This document shows positions 1 through 6,250 of a stretch of DNA of 6,250 nucleotides, piece after piece. Within the stretch, counting starts at the first letter, position 1, and every line of letters starts with the position of its first letter. The position numbers and the translations under genes were made by a program. The stretch is from Rhizobiaceae bacterium (GTDB taxonomy: Bacteria; Pseudomonadota; Alphaproteobacteria; Rhizobiales; Rhizobiaceae): assembly GCA_014380965.1 (NCBI GenBank), contig JACMIV010000186.1, positions 1 to 6,250 on the forward strand, in the 5' to 3' direction. Below the pieces are notes generated by a model. It made no database searches, was not told where the DNA came from, and was given only the letters and a program-made list of their open reading frames with translations.

Positions 1-1444
<1,444 letters not shown>

Positions 1445-1486
1445 GACCCATCACGAAACGCGATAGCTGACGTTGGCGAAGATGAT

Positions 1487-1515
1487 TTGACATCGGAGGC
1501 TGCACGCCGCATCCG
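1487..1515 (+). promoter_or_regulatory. Candidate sigma70 promoter for azlCD
   Basis: A perfect -35 hexamer TTGACA lies at 1487-1492. A 17-nt spacer leads to CATCCG at 1510-1515, which matches TATAAT at only two positions, so the -10 is weak. With standard spacing transcription would begin at about 1522, essentially on the azlC ATG (1521), which would make the mRNA leaderless. The only strong Shine-Dalgarno-like string (GGAGG, 1495-1499) is 21 nt from the ATG, too far to serve it. Confidence 0.35.
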
Positions 1516-1520
1516 GGCGG

Positions 1521-2309
1521 ATGTCATCGCTCACCCAGACTTGCGAATCTCCTTTGCCCGTTCCAGCAGCATCCCCTTCCTCCGAGGCCAAGGACGCGCT
1601 CCGCCGGATCTTTCCCGTGCTTCTCGCGGTCTTTCCCTTCGGCATGCTCTATGGCGCAGTCGCGGTCGAGGCAGGGCTGACGACCGCGCAGGCCATGGGC
1701 TTTTCGGCCGCGGTCTATGCGGGAGCGAGCCAGTTCGTGGCGCTGGAGATGATGGGGATCGGGTCGCCCGTCGCCGTCGTCGCCGTCTCGGTCTTCGCGC
1801 TGAACTTCCGGCACGTCCTCTATTCCGCCTCGGTCGGCCGGCAACTCGGCCGGTTCTCGCCGATCGAGAAGGCTGCGGCCTTCTTCTTCCTCGTCGATCC
1901 GGTCTTCGGGGAGGCGGAGGCTCGCGCGGCGCAAGGCCCACTGACGAGGACCTACTACTTCGTCTACTGCATCGTGCTCTACGTCAGTTGGCTCGTCTCG
2001 ACGTTCATCGGTGCCGTGTTCGGCGGGCTCATCGAGGACCCCGCCATCTTCGGTCTCGACTTCATCCTGCCGGTCTATTTCCTGACGCTGCTGATGGGGT
2101 TTCGCGCCCGGGCGCGGTTCTATCCCGTCGCCGCGGCGAGCTTCGTGACCTCGACGGCGCTCTATCTCACCGTCGGGGCGCCGTGGCACGTCACGTTTGG
2201 GGCGTTGGGGGGCATCCTCTATGCCGTGATCGCAACGCCCGGAGGGACGACCCCCGCCGGCATCGGCAAAGGCGGCGAAGCGAACGCTGCCGGGGAGCCC
2301 GTGGGATGA
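1521..2309 (+). CDS. azlC: AzlC family branched-chain amino acid exporter, large subunit
   Basis: This is the large membrane subunit of the AzlCD-type exporter, known in the family for export of branched-chain amino acids and toxic analogues across the inner membrane. The 262-residue product is strongly hydrophobic from residue 30 on, with segments near 30-50, 56-72, 78-97, 145-168, 180-194, 200-217 and 222-238. Family-like sequence includes FPFGMLYGAVAVEAGLT (31-54), AAVYAGASQFVALEMMG (63-79) and NFRHVLYSASV (95-105). ATG 1521 is the only ATG after the in-frame stop at 1488; the next in-frame ATG (1644) falls inside the conserved FPFGMLYG motif. About 25 polar residues precede the first helix and a Gly/Ala-rich tail of about 22 follows the last, so it is a little longer than typical members (around 235). 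It overlaps azlD by ATGA. The substrate is inferred from the family. Confidence 0.92.
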   Translation: MSSLTQTCESPLPVPAASPSSEAKDALRRIFPVLLAVFPFGMLYGAVAVEAGLTTAQAMGFSAAVYAGASQFVALEMMGIGSPVAVVAVSVFALNFRHVLYSASVGRQLGRFSPIEKAAAFFFLVDPVFGEAEARAAQGPLTRTYYFVYCIVLYVSWLVSTFIGAVFGGLIEDPAIFGLDFILPVYFLTLLMGFRARARFYPVAAASFVTSTALYLTVGAPWHVTFGALGGILYAVIATPGGTTPAGIGKGGEANAAGEPVG

Positions 2310-2602
2310 CCGACGTCTGGCTGTTGATCCTCCTTTGCGGCGTGCTGACCTATCTCACGCGAATCGGCGGGCATGTGGTGCTCACGCGCTTCGGCACGAT
2401 TCCGCCGCGGCTGGAAGCTGCGCTCGACGCCGTGCCCGCGGCCGTGTTGACGACCATCGTCGCGCCGGTGCTGATCACCGGGGACTGGCCGGAACGGATC
2501 GCCATCCTCCTCTGCGCGCTTCTGTCTCTTCGCCTGCCGCTCATTCTCGTCGTCTTCCTCGGCGTCGCCTTCGTCGCCGGCGCAAGGGCCCTCGGCTTCT
2601 GA
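2306..2602 (+). CDS. azlD: AzlD family branched-chain amino acid exporter, small subunit
   Basis: This is the small membrane partner of AzlC; the two subunits together form the exporter. The 98-residue product is of normal family length and has about three to four hydrophobic segments (near 4-17, 42-57, 65-80, 80-95). Family-like features are the N-terminal LTYLTRIGGHVVL (14-26), the PPRLEAALDAVPAAVLTTIVAPVL stretch (33-56) and the LRLPLILVVFLGV end. Its ATG overlaps the azlC TGA in an ATGA. A good ribosome binding site, GGGGAG (2292-2297), lies 8 nt upstream inside azlC, so translation is probably coupled. This frame is also open back through azlC, but there the translation is Arg-rich and not protein-like, so the start at 2306 is clear. 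Confidence 0.92.
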   Translation: MTDVWLLILLCGVLTYLTRIGGHVVLTRFGTIPPRLEAALDAVPAAVLTTIVAPVLITGDWPERIAILLCALLSLRLPLILVVFLGVAFVAGARALGF

Positions 2603-2608
2603 CCGAGG
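2590..2608. terminator. Short hairpin between convergent azlD and the DUF1761-like gene
   Basis: CCTCGG (2590-2595) and CCGAGG (2603-2608) form a perfect 6-bp GC-rich stem with a 7-nt loop that holds the azlD stop codon. The gap between the two convergent genes is only 16 bp, so any shared terminator must overlap coding ends, as this does. There is no T-run on either strand, so the call is weak. Confidence 0.25.
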
Positions 2609-2618
2609 CAGCGATTCG

Positions 2619-3032
2619 TCAGACGGGCGGCGGCGTCAGCCCGATCGTCTGGAGGACCGCTGCCTGCACCAGCATCACGGCGAGCCAGTGCATCGCATCC
2701 AAGGTCGCTGCGCCGAGCGGCGTCGCGCGGTAGACCGCGGTGACGGCAAGGACGGGGACGACGAAGCCGATCCAGATCACCACGGCCGAACCGATCGCCA
2801 TGGTCCACTCGCCAGCTTCCGGCGGGGCGAGGATGAGTGCGCCAGCGAGGATCGAGGCCAGCCATGCCTCCGCAACGAAGACCGTCGCCAGAAGCGGGAC
2901 GGGATTTGCGGCCATGGGCGGTGCCGTCGAGACGACCCGCCCGGCCGAGAGCACATGGTAGAGCGCGCCGACGCCGAGCCCGGCAACGGCGGCAAGGAGG
3001 ATCGGGATGGCATTGAGGACGATGTAGATCAT
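2619..3032 (-). CDS. Small four-helix integral membrane protein, DUF1761-like
   Basis: The 137-residue product is almost entirely hydrophobic, with four predicted membrane helices near residues 2-26, 44-70, 74-100 and 108-130. The layout of four helices with a late LDAMHWLAVMLVQAAVLQ helix (111-128) preceded by a short RATPLG loop resembles DUF1761 proteins, which have no established function; this match is from memory. The start ATG (3030-3032) is supported by GGAG 6 nt upstream. It converges on azlD with a 16-bp gap and lies 116 bp downstream of the VWA gene on the same strand. It has its own candidate -10 element, so it need not be co-transcribed with that gene. There are no catalytic or metal-binding motifs beyond isolated His residues (26, 115). 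No function is proposed. Confidence 0.8.
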   Translation of the reverse strand: MIYIVLNAIPILLAAVAGLGVGALYHVLSAGRVVSTAPPMAANPVPLLATVFVAEAWLASILAGALILAPPEAGEWTMAIGSAVVIWIGFVVPVLAVTAVYRATPLGAATLDAMHWLAVMLVQAAVLQTIGLTPPPV

Positions 3033-3067
3033 GGCGCGCTCCGTGCTCTCCTGTCCGGACGAATGGG

Positions 3068-3073
3068 ATCATA
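3068..3073 (-). promoter_or_regulatory. Candidate -10 element upstream of the DUF1761-like gene
   Basis: Read on the minus strand, TATGAT (5 of 6 match to TATAAT) lies 35 bp upstream of the ATG at 3032. It would give a start site near 3061 and a leader of about 28 nt that includes the GGAG ribosome binding site. No good -35 is seen at 16-18 nt spacing; the nearest is a poor GCTTTG/CTTTGC. Suggestive only. Confidence 0.3.
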
Positions 3074-3148
3074 AAGGACGAACGAGGATGCAAAGCCCGC
3101 TCGAGCTTCTTCTCGTTTGGCTAGGCTTGAGGGCGTTTCCCGGCGTCC

Positions 3149-4333
3149 TCAGCGCGCGAGCGCCCTCGTCGCCTCCTCGATACCTTTGAGGGTCATCGGG
3201 AACATCCGGTCTTCCAACGCCTCCCGCAGCATCTGGATCGACTGGGTCCAGTCCCAATGCTCGCGCCTGACCGGGTTCAGCCAGACCGACTTCGGCCATT
3301 TACGGGTGAGGCGATCCAGCCAGACGGCGCCCGGTTCGGCATTCCAATGTTCGACCGAGCCACCGGGCACGGCGACCTCGTAAGGGCTCATCGAGGCGTC
3401 GCCGACGAAGATCGCCTTGTAGTCGGAACCGTAGGTGTTGAGGATGTCCTCGGTCGCCACCGTCTCGGCGTGGCGGCGGCGACTGTCCTTCCAGAGCCGC
3501 TCGTAGGGGCAGTTGTGGAAGTAGAAGAAGTCGAGGTGCTTGAACTCCGAGCGCGCGGCCGAGAACAGCTGCTCCACCTCACGGACATGGTCGTCCATCG
3601 AGCCGCCGGAATCCAGGAAGAGCAGCACCTTCACCGCGTTGCGCCGCTCGGGGCGCGTCTTCACGTCGAGATAGCCGTGTTCGGCGGTCGAGCGGATCGT
3701 GCCGGAGAGGTCGAATTCCTCCTCCGCGCCCTCCCGCACCCAGCGGCGCAGGCGCTTCAGCGCGACCTTGATGTTGCGGGTACCGAGCTCGACGCCGTCG
3801 TCGAAATTCTTGAACTCGCGCCTGTCCCAGACCTTCACGGCGCGGCGGTGACGGCTCTCATCCTGGCCGATCCTGATGCCTTCCGAATTGTAGCCGTAGG
3901 CGCCGAAGGGCGAGGTGCCGCCGGTCCCGATCCATTTCGAGCCGCCTTGATGGCGGCCCTTCTGCTCGGCGAGCCGCTCCTTCAGCGTCTCCATGAGCTT
4001 CTCGAAGCCGCCGAGAGACTGGACGAGCGTCTTCTCCTCCTCGGTCAGATGCTTCTCGGCGAGCCGCCTCAGCCACTCCTCGGGGAGCTCGCGGGCATCG
4101 ATTCCGGCCTCGCCGGACACCGCCTCGACACCCTTGAACACCTCGGCAAAGACGCGGTCGAACCGGTCGATGAAACGCTCGTCCTTCACAAGGCAGGAGC
4201 GCGCGAGATAGTAGAAGCCCTCGACGTCGTAGGTGACGAGGCCGGCCGAGACAGCGTCGAGGAAGGCGAGATGCTCGCGCAGCGTCACGGGGACGCCGGC
4301 GGCTTTGAGCTGGAGGAAGAAGGACAGGAACAT
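3149..4333 (-). CDS. VWA domain protein, COG3825/CoxE-like, partner type of MoxR ATPases
   Basis: This 394-residue cytoplasmic protein belongs to the CoxE-like VWA proteins that work with MoxR AAA ATPases, presumably in protein remodelling or metal-centre maturation; the exact client is unknown. It starts MFLSFFLQLKAAGVPVTLRE and has a helical N-terminal domain (1-125). A conserved Gly-rich stretch follows (GTGGTSPFGAYGYNSEG, 136-152), then the VWA domain (about 234-375). The MIDAS-like motif is DSGGS (241-245) instead of canonical DxSxS, and GDAS (311-314) is a likely further metal-site loop. EFKHLDFFYFHNCPYE (263-278) and PGGSVEHWN (323-331) are typical of this group. The start ATG has no Shine-Dalgarno sequence, but a promoter places the transcription start on it. 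The hydrolase gene is divergent from it. A MoxR ATPase gene lies 1.5 kb upstream on the same strand rather than next to it. Confidence 0.9.
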   Translation of the reverse strand: MFLSFFLQLKAAGVPVTLREHLAFLDAVSAGLVTYDVEGFYYLARSCLVKDERFIDRFDRVFAEVFKGVEAVSGEAGIDARELPEEWLRRLAEKHLTEEEKTLVQSLGGFEKLMETLKERLAEQKGRHQGGSKWIGTGGTSPFGAYGYNSEGIRIGQDESRHRRAVKVWDRREFKNFDDGVELGTRNIKVALKRLRRWVREGAEEEFDLSGTIRSTAEHGYLDVKTRPERRNAVKVLLFLDSGGSMDDHVREVEQLFSAARSEFKHLDFFYFHNCPYERLWKDSRRRHAETVATEDILNTYGSDYKAIFVGDASMSPYEVAVPGGSVEHWNAEPGAVWLDRLTRKWPKSVWLNPVRREHWDWTQSIQMLREALEDRMFPMTLKGIEEATRALAR

Positions 4334-4339
4334 GCGGGC

Positions 4340-4368
4340 AGGATAGGGCGGGGAGGGCGCGTTGTCAT
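4340..4368 (-). promoter_or_regulatory. Sigma70-type promoter of the VWA gene
   Basis: On the minus strand the -35 ATGACA (4368-4363; 5 of 6 match to TTGACA) is followed by an exact 17-nt spacer (4362-4346). The -10 is TATCCT (4345-4340; 4 of 6, keeping the key T1, A2 and T6). The predicted transcription start, 7 nt past the -10, is 4333, the A of the VWA gene's ATG. No ribosome binding site lies between, which fits a leaderless mRNA. Confidence 0.5.
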
Positions 4369-4371
4369 GAG

Positions 4372-4383
4372 GCCGCGCGCGGC
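4372..4383. repeat. Perfect 12-bp palindrome in the divergent promoter region
   Basis: GCCGCGCGCGGC is a perfect palindrome just upstream of the VWA gene's -35 element and about 36 bp before the hydrolase ATG. It could be a protein-binding site or simply a GC-rich chance palindrome. Confidence 0.4.
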
Positions 4384-4406
4384 TTCGGCGCTTGCCAAGC
4401 GTCGGA
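4384..4406. promoter_or_regulatory. Inverted repeat, candidate operator between VWA and hydrolase genes
   Basis: CGCTTG (4389-4394) and CAAGCG (4396-4401) are perfect 6-bp inverted arms around one central base (4395). The symmetry extends outward with some mismatches to 4384 and 4406. The centre is 24 bp upstream of the hydrolase ATG and 62 bp upstream of the VWA start, a position from which a repressor could act on the hydrolase gene or both genes. No regulator gene is visible in the window. Confidence 0.35.
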
Positions 4407-4418
4407 GCGACGGGTCAG

Positions 4419-5372
4419 ATGGCGCCGACACGGAGAGACACAGCCTTGAAGATTCTCACGATCGTCCTTCTCGTCCTCGCCGGTGCGCTGGTGCTGGGTC
4501 TCGTCTGGCTCTGGACTCCCGACAAGCCGAGAGCCGATCTCGAAGCCTCGTATCTCAGATCGCCCGGCGATCTCGTCGATGTCGCAGGAATGCGCCTTCA
4601 TGTACGCGACAACGGTCCGAGGGATGCTCCGGTCGTCATCCTCCTGCATGGATTCGGGTCGAGCCTCCATACGTTCGAGCCCTGGGCCCTGGCGCTCGGA
4701 GAGCGCTACCGCGTCGTGCGCTTCGACATGCCCGGCACGGGCCTTTCGGCCATCGATCCGCAAGGCGACTACACGGATGGGCGCAGCCTCGTCGTGCTCG
4801 AAGCGCTGATGGACCGGCTCGGGATCGCCAAAGCGACGCTCGGCGGCAATTCCATGGGCGGGCGGATCGCCTGGATGTTCGCCGCCGCCCATCCGGAGCG
4901 GGTGGACAAACTCATCCTCATCTCGCCGGACGGGTTCGCCAGTCCAGGGCTCGAGTATGGCAAGCGGCCCGAGGTGCCGGCGATGGTGATGCTGATGCGC
5001 TACGTCCTGCCGAAGCCGTTCCTCCAGATGAACCTTGCCCCGGCCTATGCCGATCCGTCGAAGCTGACCGAGGAGACCGTCACGCGCTATCACGATCTCA
5101 TGCTCGCGCCGGGAAGCCGCGACGCAATGATCGCGCGGATGGGGCAGCTCGAACCGCAGGATCCTGCGCCGTTCCTGCGCCGGATTACCGCGCCGACGCT
5201 TCTCCTCTGGGGCGAGAAGGACGCGATGATCCCGGTCTCGAACGCGGCCGACTACGAGAGGCTGTTGCCGGATGCGAGGGTCGTCGTTCTGCCGAATCTC
5301 GGCCATGTGCCGCATGAGGAGGATCCGGCGACGGCGCTGGCGCCGGTCGAGGCATTCCTGAGCGGAGAGTAG
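4419..5372 (+). CDS. Membrane-anchored alpha/beta hydrolase
   Basis: This is a serine hydrolase of the alpha/beta fold whose substrate cannot be read from sequence. The ATG 4419 product has 317 residues. A single hydrophobic helix (about 10-32) should anchor it in the inner membrane, probably with the catalytic domain in the periplasm. The oxyanion-hole motif is LLHGFGSS (75-82, HG at 77-78). The nucleophile elbow is GNSMGG with Ser145 (codon 4851). The acid is Asp268 in WGEKDAMIP and the base His296 in LGHVPHEEDP, so the triad is complete. GNSMGG is common in meta-cleavage-product hydrolases, but those are soluble, so that function is not assumed. ATG 4419 was kept (GGAG 11 nt upstream). TTG 4446 is a serious alternative: GGAGAG lies 8 nt before it and the protein would begin MKILTIVLLVLAG. 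A TTG at 4392 gives a 326-residue form and is least likely. Confidence 0.9.
   Translation: MAPTRRDTALKILTIVLLVLAGALVLGLVWLWTPDKPRADLEASYLRSPGDLVDVAGMRLHVRDNGPRDAPVVILLHGFGSSLHTFEPWALALGERYRVVRFDMPGTGLSAIDPQGDYTDGRSLVVLEALMDRLGIAKATLGGNSMGGRIAWMFAAAHPERVDKLILISPDGFASPGLEYGKRPEVPAMVMLMRYVLPKPFLQMNLAPAYADPSKLTEETVTRYHDLMLAPGSRDAMIARMGQLEPQDPAPFLRRITAPTLLLWGEKDAMIPVSNAADYERLLPDARVVVLPNLGHVPHEEDPATALAPVEAFLSGE
4432..4448 (+). promoter_or_regulatory. Ribosome binding site that may set a TTG start for the hydrolase
   Basis: GGAGAG (4432-4437) is followed after 8 nt by an in-frame TTG (4446-4448). This is better spacing than the GGAG (4404-4407) that would serve ATG 4419. A weak promoter candidate, TTGCCA (4392-4397) with 17 nt to TCAGAT (4415-4420), would start transcription near 4427, downstream of ATG 4419, and would also favour TTG 4446. 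The resulting 308-residue protein would have a Lys followed directly by the membrane helix. Confidence 0.4.
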
Positions 5373-5439
5373 GCGAGGCTGTCCTGCCCCAGACCGTCCC
5401 GAAGAGCAGGCCGGATGCCGTCCGAACCGGTCCGATCTT

Positions 5440-5880
5440 TCACCTCTGGTACTTGATGAACGGCGTCGCCGTGCCGATCCGGTCGTAGAGCCGCCGCGCC
5501 GTGGCGTTGCCCTCCTGCGTCATCCAGTAGACGCTGGGAGAGCCCTCTCCATCCGCCGCCGCGTAGACGGCCTCGATCAGCGCGCGGCCGACACCGGAGC
5601 CGCGCGCATGCGGGTCGGCGTAGAGATCCTGGAGGTAGCAGACGTTCTCGATGCGCCAGCAATGGCGGTGGAAGAGGTAGTGGACGAGGCCGACGGCCCT
5701 GCCGTCCTGTTCCGCGAGGAGCCCGCGATACTCGTTCGGGGCCTCGGAGCTGAGCCGAGCGAAGGTTGTCTGGTAGACCTGCTCGGCGACCGTCGTCTCG
5801 TAGAAGACGAGATAGGCGGTCCAGAGCCTGCGCCACTCGGACTCGTCGGTCGCGGTGAGCGGACGTATCGCGAGAGCCAT
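5440..5880 (-). CDS. GNAT family N-acetyltransferase
   Basis: This protein transfers an acetyl group from acetyl-CoA to an amine on an unknown small molecule or protein. Its 146 residues are a single GNAT domain of normal length. The N-terminal beta strand and helix are MALAIRPLTATDESEWRRLW. Motif A is LQDLYADPHARGSGVGRAL (83-101), with the acetyl-CoA pyrophosphate-binding RGSGVG loop (93-98). Motif B is YWMTQEGNATARRLYDRIG (118-136), where Tyr132 is the usual general-acid candidate. The ATG (5878-5880) lies 3 nt after the stop codon of the ATPase gene. An AGGG 7 nt upstream of the ATG lies just before and up to that stop, so the two genes are very likely co-transcribed and translationally coupled. 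It converges on the hydrolase gene with a 67-bp gap. The link to the ATPase may be shared expression only. Confidence 0.92.
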   Translation of the reverse strand: MALAIRPLTATDESEWRRLWTAYLVFYETTVAEQVYQTTFARLSSEAPNEYRGLLAEQDGRAVGLVHYLFHRHCWRIENVCYLQDLYADPHARGSGVGRALIEAVYAAADGEGSPSVYWMTQEGNATARRLYDRIGTATPFIKYQR

Positions 5881-5883
5881 TTC

Positions 5884-6250
5884 CTATCCCTGCCGTCGCG
5901 CCAGAAACGCCAGCCGTTCGAAGAGATGCACGTCCTGCTCGTTCTTGAGCAGCGCCCCGTGCAGCTTCGGCAGGACGTTCGTCGGGCTTGTCCGAAGGTC
6001 CCTCGCCTCGATGTCCTCGGCGACCAGCAGTCTGATCCAGTCGAGCGCCTCGGAGGTCGAGGGCTTCTTCTTGAGGCCGGGCTGCTCTCGAATCTCGTAG
6101 AACTGAGTCAGTGCCGCGCGGACGAGATCCTGCTTGATGCCGGGATGGTGGACGTCGACGATTCTCTGGAGCGTTTCGGCGTCGGGAAAGCGGATGTAGT
6201 GGAAGAAGCAGCGGCGCAGGAACGCGTCTGGCAGCTCCTTCTCGTTGTTC
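5884..6250 (-). CDS. MoxR-type AAA ATPase, C-terminal part (5' end outside window)
   Basis: MoxR AAA+ ATPases remodel client proteins together with VWA-domain partners, for example in assembly of metal-containing enzymes. Only the last 121 residues are in the window, in a frame ending at TAG (5884-5886). They begin NNEKELPDAFLRRCFFHYI, covering the end of the sensor-1 strand and the arginine-finger region (Arg12, Arg13 of the visible part). The KKKPSTSEALDW segment lies near residue 60. The chain ends with LHGALLKNEQDVHLFERLAF before ARRQG. This C-terminal pattern is characteristic of the MoxR subgroup that pairs with COG3825 VWA proteins. The VWA gene at 3149-4333 is on the same strand and is a probable partner, but it is separated by two other genes. 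The Walker A and B motifs are beyond the right edge, so ATPase integrity cannot be judged here. The GNAT gene follows 3 nt after it. Confidence 0.9.
   Translation of the reverse strand, partial: NNEKELPDAFLRRCFFHYIRFPDAETLQRIVDVHHPGIKQDLVRAALTQFYEIREQPGLKKKPSTSEALDWIRLLVAEDIEARDLRTSPTNVLPKLHGALLKNEQDVHLFERLAFLARRQG

Noticed and set aside
1487..2602. A 371-codon frame joining upstream sequence to AzlD as one protein
   Set aside because: Only the last 98 codons are protein-like; the earlier part is an Arg-rich shadow of azlC. AzlD has its own ribosome binding site and ATG.
3129..3167. Inverted arms GAGGGCG and CGCCCTC around the VWA stop codon, possible terminator
   Set aside because: The loop is 25 nt, inner bases do not extend the stem, and no T-run follows on the minus strand.
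4365..5315. A 316-codon minus-strand frame opposite the hydrolase gene
   Set aside because: It is rich in Arg, His, Asp and Glu, as expected for an antisense shadow, while the plus strand carries a complete catalytic triad.
3257..5317. A very long open frame (686 codons, +) running antisense through the VWA gene and out of frame through the hydrolase gene
   Set aside because: It has no recognisable domain, its composition follows the GC bias of the overlapped genes, and both overlapped genes are clear family members.
5396..5435. Repeated GTCCGA (5420, 5430) and GTCCCGA (5396) in the gap between hydrolase and GNAT genes, plus CCTGC/GCAGG arms
   Set aside because: The repeats are too short and few to exceed chance in GC-rich DNA, and the arms (5 bp, 18-nt loop) make a poor terminator.

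Overview
The window reads as ordinary chromosomal DNA of a high-GC alphaproteobacterium, most likely a member of the Rhizobiales (Hyphomicrobiales). The evidence is strong G/C bias at third codon positions with long spurious antisense frames, a LigA with a rhizobial-style OB domain and BRCT tail, and a COG3825-type VWA protein with a matching MoxR ATPase. The family placement is inference from remembered protein families. No tRNA, rRNA, insertion sequence, CRISPR array or attachment site was seen.

Layout. Positions 1-1419 (+) hold the C-terminal part of NAD-dependent DNA ligase; its 5' end lies before the window. Then come azlC and azlD (1521-2602, +), which overlap by ATGA and encode the two subunits of a branched-chain amino acid exporter. 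A small four-helix membrane protein resembling DUF1761 (2619-3032, -) converges on azlD. Upstream of it on the same strand is a 394-residue VWA protein (3149-4333, -). This is divergent from a membrane-anchored alpha/beta hydrolase (4419-5372, +), and the 85-bp region between them carries a good promoter and two inverted repeats. A GNAT acetyltransferase (5440-5880, -) lies 3 nt downstream of the C-terminal end of a MoxR-type AAA ATPase (5884-6250, -), which runs off the right edge. All gaps between genes are short (about 120 bp or less), so no long stretch is unexplained.

How the genes relate. AzlC and AzlD should form one exporter. The VWA protein and the MoxR ATPase belong to families that normally sit side by side and are thought to act together as a chaperone or metal-insertion pair. 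Here the hydrolase and the GNAT gene separate them. LigA, the DUF1761-like protein, the hydrolase and the GNAT show no obvious shared pathway.

No clear new defence, mobile or biosynthetic system is visible. The points most worth a second look are the split MoxR/VWA pair, the predicted leaderless start of the VWA gene, the large extra segments inside LigA, and the paired palindromes in the divergent promoter region.
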